Below are positions 52,651-55,105 of a stretch of DNA of 55,105 nt, in pieces. This stretch comes from JAAFHN01 sp031421855. Its GTDB lineage: Bacteria > Pseudomonadota > Gammaproteobacteria > Burkholderiales > Burkholderiaceae_C. The notes beneath the pieces were generated by a model that saw only the letters and a list, made by a program, of their open reading frames with translations, did no database searches and was not told where the DNA came from. Location of the stretch: NCBI GenBank assembly GCA_031421855.1, contig JANOPN010000056.1, positions 1 to 55,105 on the forward strand, given 5' to 3'. Numbering within the stretch: the first letter of the stretch is position 1; each line of letters opens with the position of its first letter. The position numbers were made by a program, and so were the translations under genes.

Positions 52651-52758
52651 ATTAGGACTTACGCAAAACCGCCCCAGCCGCGTTGCAGCTCCTTGCCGTG
52701 CTATTCGCACTGTCTTTGTCGCTGCGCCTTGCTGGGACAATTTTGCGTAAGTCCTAAT
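52651..52758. mobile_element. MITE-like element with 18-bp terminal inverted repeats
   Basis: A 108-bp element bounded by the perfect inverted repeats ATTAGGACTTACGCAAAA (52651-52668) and its complement (52741-52758). An inner pair CCCAGC / GCTGGG continues the symmetry, so the whole could fold as one hairpin. It encodes nothing. The ends resemble terminal repeats of IS5-like transposons with GGACTTACGC, from memory. No transposase is in the window, and the target duplication is ambiguous because the ends are themselves TA-rich. Confidence 0.8.
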
Positions 52759-52780
52759 CATTTTGACCAAATCTTTGAGG

Positions 52781-52829
52781 TTTTAGGCATTTGGTCACCG
52801 GATTCATTGAGATTGTTGCTATGCTTTTT
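52781..52829 (-). repeat. GATAGC element copy 10 (between aminotransferase and GST)
   Basis: The core is 52791-52822, with GGTGACC in place of GGAGACC. It lies 32 bases after the MITE and 94 bases before the GST start, and forms a direct pair with copy 11. The 271-base gap 52646-52916 contains only the MITE, this copy and the GST ribosome binding site. Confidence 0.8.
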
Positions 52830-52916
52830 GATCTGTCGCTTGTGAGGCTTTGACCTGCGATTGCACCACTTAAACTCAGACGACGGTACGACTCATTTCT
52901 TCAATAGGACTTCACC

Positions 52917-53579
52917 ATGATCACACTTTGCGGCTTTCCCTTTTCGAACTACTACAACAAAGTGAAGATCGCGCTGCTTGAAAAAGGCATCGCATTTGAC
53001 GAGCTGGTCGTCAAAACTGGCAGCACCGACGAGGCCGTGCTGAGCGAGTCGCCCTTAGGCAAGGTGCCCTACATTCGCACGCCGAATGGAGCCTTGTGCG
53101 AAAGCCAGGTGATTTTGGAGTACCTCGAGGCCCAGTACCCGGTCACGCCGATGTTGCCCGCCGACGCTTATGCAGCGGCCAAGGTGCGCGAGCTTTGCAC
53201 CTTCATTGATTTGCATTTGGAATTGGTCGCGCGCGAGCTCTACGGACAGGCTTTTTTTGGCGGCACGCTCAGCGACAGCTCAAAAGCCCGCGTTCGCAAG
53301 GTGTTGGACGTCAACATCGCCGCGTTCAAGCGCGTGGCTAAATTTGGCCCATTTGTGGCGGGCGACACGTTTGGCATGGCGGACTGCTCGGCCTACTCTG
53401 CCCTGCCCGCGTTGGGCCTGGCCACCAAGGCAATTTACGGCGAAGACTTGTTGGATGCGCACGGCGTGCCATACAAGGCGTACTTGAAGCTGATTGGCGA
53501 ACGCGCCAGCGTGCAACGCGTGGCGGCTGACCGCAAGGCCTCGCAGATGGCACAGGCTGCGGCCGCAAAACTGGCCTGA
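52917..53579 (+). CDS. Glutathione S-transferase family protein
   Basis: A 220-residue soluble GST. The N-terminal thioredoxin-like domain starts ITLCGFPFSNYYNKVKIALL and has the cis-proline/GSH-binding patterns LGKVPYIRTPNGALCESQVI; the helical C-terminal domain has FGPFVAGDTFGMADCSAYSA. The substrate is unknown. AGGA precedes the ATG. The gene is bracketed by element copies 10 and 11. Confidence 0.92.
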   Translation: MITLCGFPFSNYYNKVKIALLEKGIAFDELVVKTGSTDEAVLSESPLGKVPYIRTPNGALCESQVILEYLEAQYPVTPMLPADAYAAAKVRELCTFIDLHLELVARELYGQAFFGGTLSDSSKARVRKVLDVNIAAFKRVAKFGPFVAGDTFGMADCSAYSALPALGLATKAIYGEDLLDAHGVPYKAYLKLIGERASVQRVAADRKASQMAQAAAAKLA

Positions 53580-53604
53580 ATGGGTCTTCCGGTGGTCATT
53601 TAAT

Positions 53605-53655
53605 GTGCTTTTTGGCACTTGGTCTCCGGATTCATTGGGTTTGATGCTATGAATA
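53605..53655 (-). repeat. GATAGC element copy 11 (5' end of alpha/beta hydrolase gene)
   Basis: The core is 53619-53650, with a hairpin GTGC-TTTTTG-GCAC at 53605-53618. Its last bases GCTAT form the ATG start of the hydrolase (53649-53651). Confidence 0.85.
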
Positions 53656-54488
53656 TTGATGATGCACAGTGCGTGATGGTGAACGGTACCGAGGTGTTGA
53701 TTGAAGGCCATGGCGAGCAAGTGCTGCTCATGCTCCATGGCTGGCCTGACTCCCGCGCGCTTTGGAACTTACAAGTGGCGGCCTTATCACCTCACTTTCG
53801 GTGCGTGCGATTCACGTGGCCGGGCTTTGATGCCGCGACCGAGGCGACAACCAAGGCGGGGCCCCGAAGCCTGGATGAGCTCGTTGCGCTGGTCGGCGCG
53901 GTCGCTGATCGGGTGAGCCCAGGTAAACCAGTGACCTTGGTTGTGCACGACTGGGGCTGCATGTTTGGCTATGAATTCGCTGCGCGCCACCCCACACGGG
54001 TATCGCGTATCGTGGCCATGGACATTGGTGACTTCAATACGGGCGCGTTGATCAAGTCCTTATCGCTGTCGGCCAAACTCAGTGCTGCGGCGTATCAGTT
54101 GTGGCTGGCCTGGGCTTGGATTTTTGGTCATTTGCTTGGCTTACACCGCTTGGGCAATGCCATGACGCGCTTCATGGCCAAAGCCTTTCGCGCGCCGGGT
54201 GCGCGCGAGTCCATTGGGTTTGGCATGACCTACCCGTATGCCATGACTTGGTTTGGCCTGTACGGGGGTTTAGGCAAAGCCGCGAAAAACCACCAGCCGA
54301 CGCATCCTTGTTTGTACTTTCATGCGCTGCGCAAGCCGTTTCAGTTTCAGTCGCCCCAGTGGCTTGCAGCGATTGCCGCGCGGCCAGACAGTGAATCCCA
54401 CGCATTGAGCTGCGGACATTGGTTGATGTTGCAGCGAGCCGACGAGGTCAACACCAAGACACTGGCTTGGCTGAAAAAGGGCGTTTAA
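53649..54488 (+). CDS. Alpha/beta hydrolase (epoxide hydrolase/dehalogenase-like)
   Basis: A 279-residue alpha/beta-fold hydrolase. Oxyanion motif LLMLHGWPDSRALW, nucleophile elbow VVHDWGCMFGYEFA with Asp rather than Ser, and C-terminal His in LSCGHWLML. An Asp nucleophile points to epoxide hydrolase or dehalogenase-type chemistry; the substrate is unknown. The start ATG at 53649 is formed by the end of element copy 11. An element-internal TTG at 53619 or an ATG at 53676 are alternatives. Its stop overlaps the convergent gene by four bases. Confidence 0.86.
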   Translation: MNIDDAQCVMVNGTEVLIEGHGEQVLLMLHGWPDSRALWNLQVAALSPHFRCVRFTWPGFDAATEATTKAGPRSLDELVALVGAVADRVSPGKPVTLVVHDWGCMFGYEFAARHPTRVSRIVAMDIGDFNTGALIKSLSLSAKLSAAAYQLWLAWAWIFGHLLGLHRLGNAMTRFMAKAFRAPGARESIGFGMTYPYAMTWFGLYGGLGKAAKNHQPTHPCLYFHALRKPFQFQSPQWLAAIAARPDSESHALSCGHWLMLQRADEVNTKTLAWLKKGV

Positions 54489-55105
54489 ATGGCCAAATCG
54501 GTGCTGAGCCCGTCGATTGCAGCCAAGCTGCCCGCAACAAAGAGCGCATGAGCCCGCTTGAGTGAGGCCAAGGTCGCTGGCTCATGCTGCATGCGCAAAT
54601 ACGCTTTGCCGCGCAACACCATGAACACCATCGGGGACTGCTCGCCGCCGAAATGCTTGGTTTCACCGGCCTCAAGGTCGAAGTCGCTGTCGGGTGCGAC
54701 GGTATCGCTTGCGTTGGCACCACCTTCGTTTGGCGGCAGCATTACCAAAGCGGCTTTGAATTGCGCAGCCAATTCAGGGGTGAGCCACGCCACGGCGCGG
54801 TCACGCGAGTCGGCCAAGACAGAGAAGTCATCAAAGAAGTCGCGGCCAACTTCATCCCAGCCAAACTCATGAAACATGGCCAGCCAGCGCATTTCTTCGG
54901 GCAAATTGGGGTCAACCGTGGTTTGTAGGGGGTCGGTGTAGAGCGAAAACGCGCGCTTTTCGAGCTGCTCTTTGAGTCCACGGTTCATGAGCAACACCAC
55001 GGCGTCTTCACTCAAATTGAGTTCGGCCCTGGCCCGCAACTCGTCGCCTTTGATGAAGTCGCGCGATGGGCGACCGATTTCTAGCCGCCACGGATGCCCA
55101 CGCAG
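54485..55105 (-). CDS. Unknown protein, N-terminus beyond right edge
   Basis: The frame is open from the window end to the TAA at 54485, giving at least 206 codons. A TTG at 55039 could start it, but the residues before it (GHPWRLEIGRPSRDFIKG) read like real protein, so I treat it as partial. It shows EEMRWLAMFHEFGWDEVGRDF, SRDRAVAWLTPELAAQFKAA and FMVLRGKAYLRMQHEPATLA. Mixed charged and helical, no membrane segment, family not recognised. Confidence 0.65.
   Translation of the reverse strand: MRGHPWRLEIGRPSRDFIKGDELRARAELNLSEDAVVLLMNRGLKEQLEKRAFSLYTDPLQTTVDPNLPEEMRWLAMFHEFGWDEVGRDFFDDFSVLADSRDRAVAWLTPELAAQFKAALVMLPPNEGGANASDTVAPDSDFDLEAGETKHFGGEQSPMVFMVLRGKAYLRMQHEPATLASLKRAHALFVAGSLAAIDGLSTDLAI

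Overview
The window is chromosomal DNA of a betaproteobacterium, most likely Burkholderiales and close to Comamonadaceae. The indications are the order rimP-nusA-infB-rbfA, the smpB/ratA/rnfH cluster, pepA-holC divergent from lptF-lptG, the tolB-pal-cpoB order and a moderately high GC content. I cannot name the genus. Coding density is very high. Many genes overlap their neighbour by ATGA or TAATG, and no gap without a gene exceeds about 270 bases.

Layout. (1) 1-16.8 kb, minus strand: a long co-directional run reading rimP, nusA, infB, rbfA, then four envelope or glycan genes (BNR-type protein, GT9, GtrA fused to a GT-C transferase, a small membrane protein), then truB, typA, a J-domain protein, a DMT transporter and a DUF1624 acyltransferase. 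(2) 17.0-21.8 kb, minus strand: tolB-pal-cpoB, a YeeE-type sulfur transporter and tcdA. (3) 21.8-27.6 kb, plus strand: an LPS/O-antigen operon with a GT2 transferase, O-antigen ligase, msbA, polysaccharide deacetylase and a GT4 transferase. (4) 27.7-36.4 kb: housekeeping genes (MOSC protein, rnfH, ratA, smpB, tRNA-Pro, a branched-chain amino acid binding protein, holC, pepA, lptF, lptG, cbiX). (5) 36.4-49.2 kb: a signalling and stress region. It holds two LytS/LytTR-type two-component pairs, a 2TM protein, an FHA-membrane protein paired with a trypsin-like protease, a TadA-haloalkane dehalogenase fusion, and a three-gene set of two solute-binding-like proteins (one with a VWA domain) and a small membrane protein. 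(6) 49.5-55.1 kb: nth, a CPA2 antiporter, a PLP aminotransferase, a GST, an alpha/beta hydrolase and a partial unknown gene.

The most unusual feature is a short dispersed element, here called the GATAGC element. It has a 32-bp core, often followed by a small AT-rich hairpin, and is present in 11 copies. Several copies lie inside protein genes (truB, cbiX, DUF1624) and are translated in frame. Others supply the start codon or the stop codon of a gene. Ten of the eleven copies fall in pairs 0.5-1.5 kb apart, and four of the five pairs bracket one gene. A separate MITE-like element with 18-bp perfect terminal inverted repeats lies at about 52.7 kb.

All functional calls rest on reading motifs by eye. 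No database search was possible.
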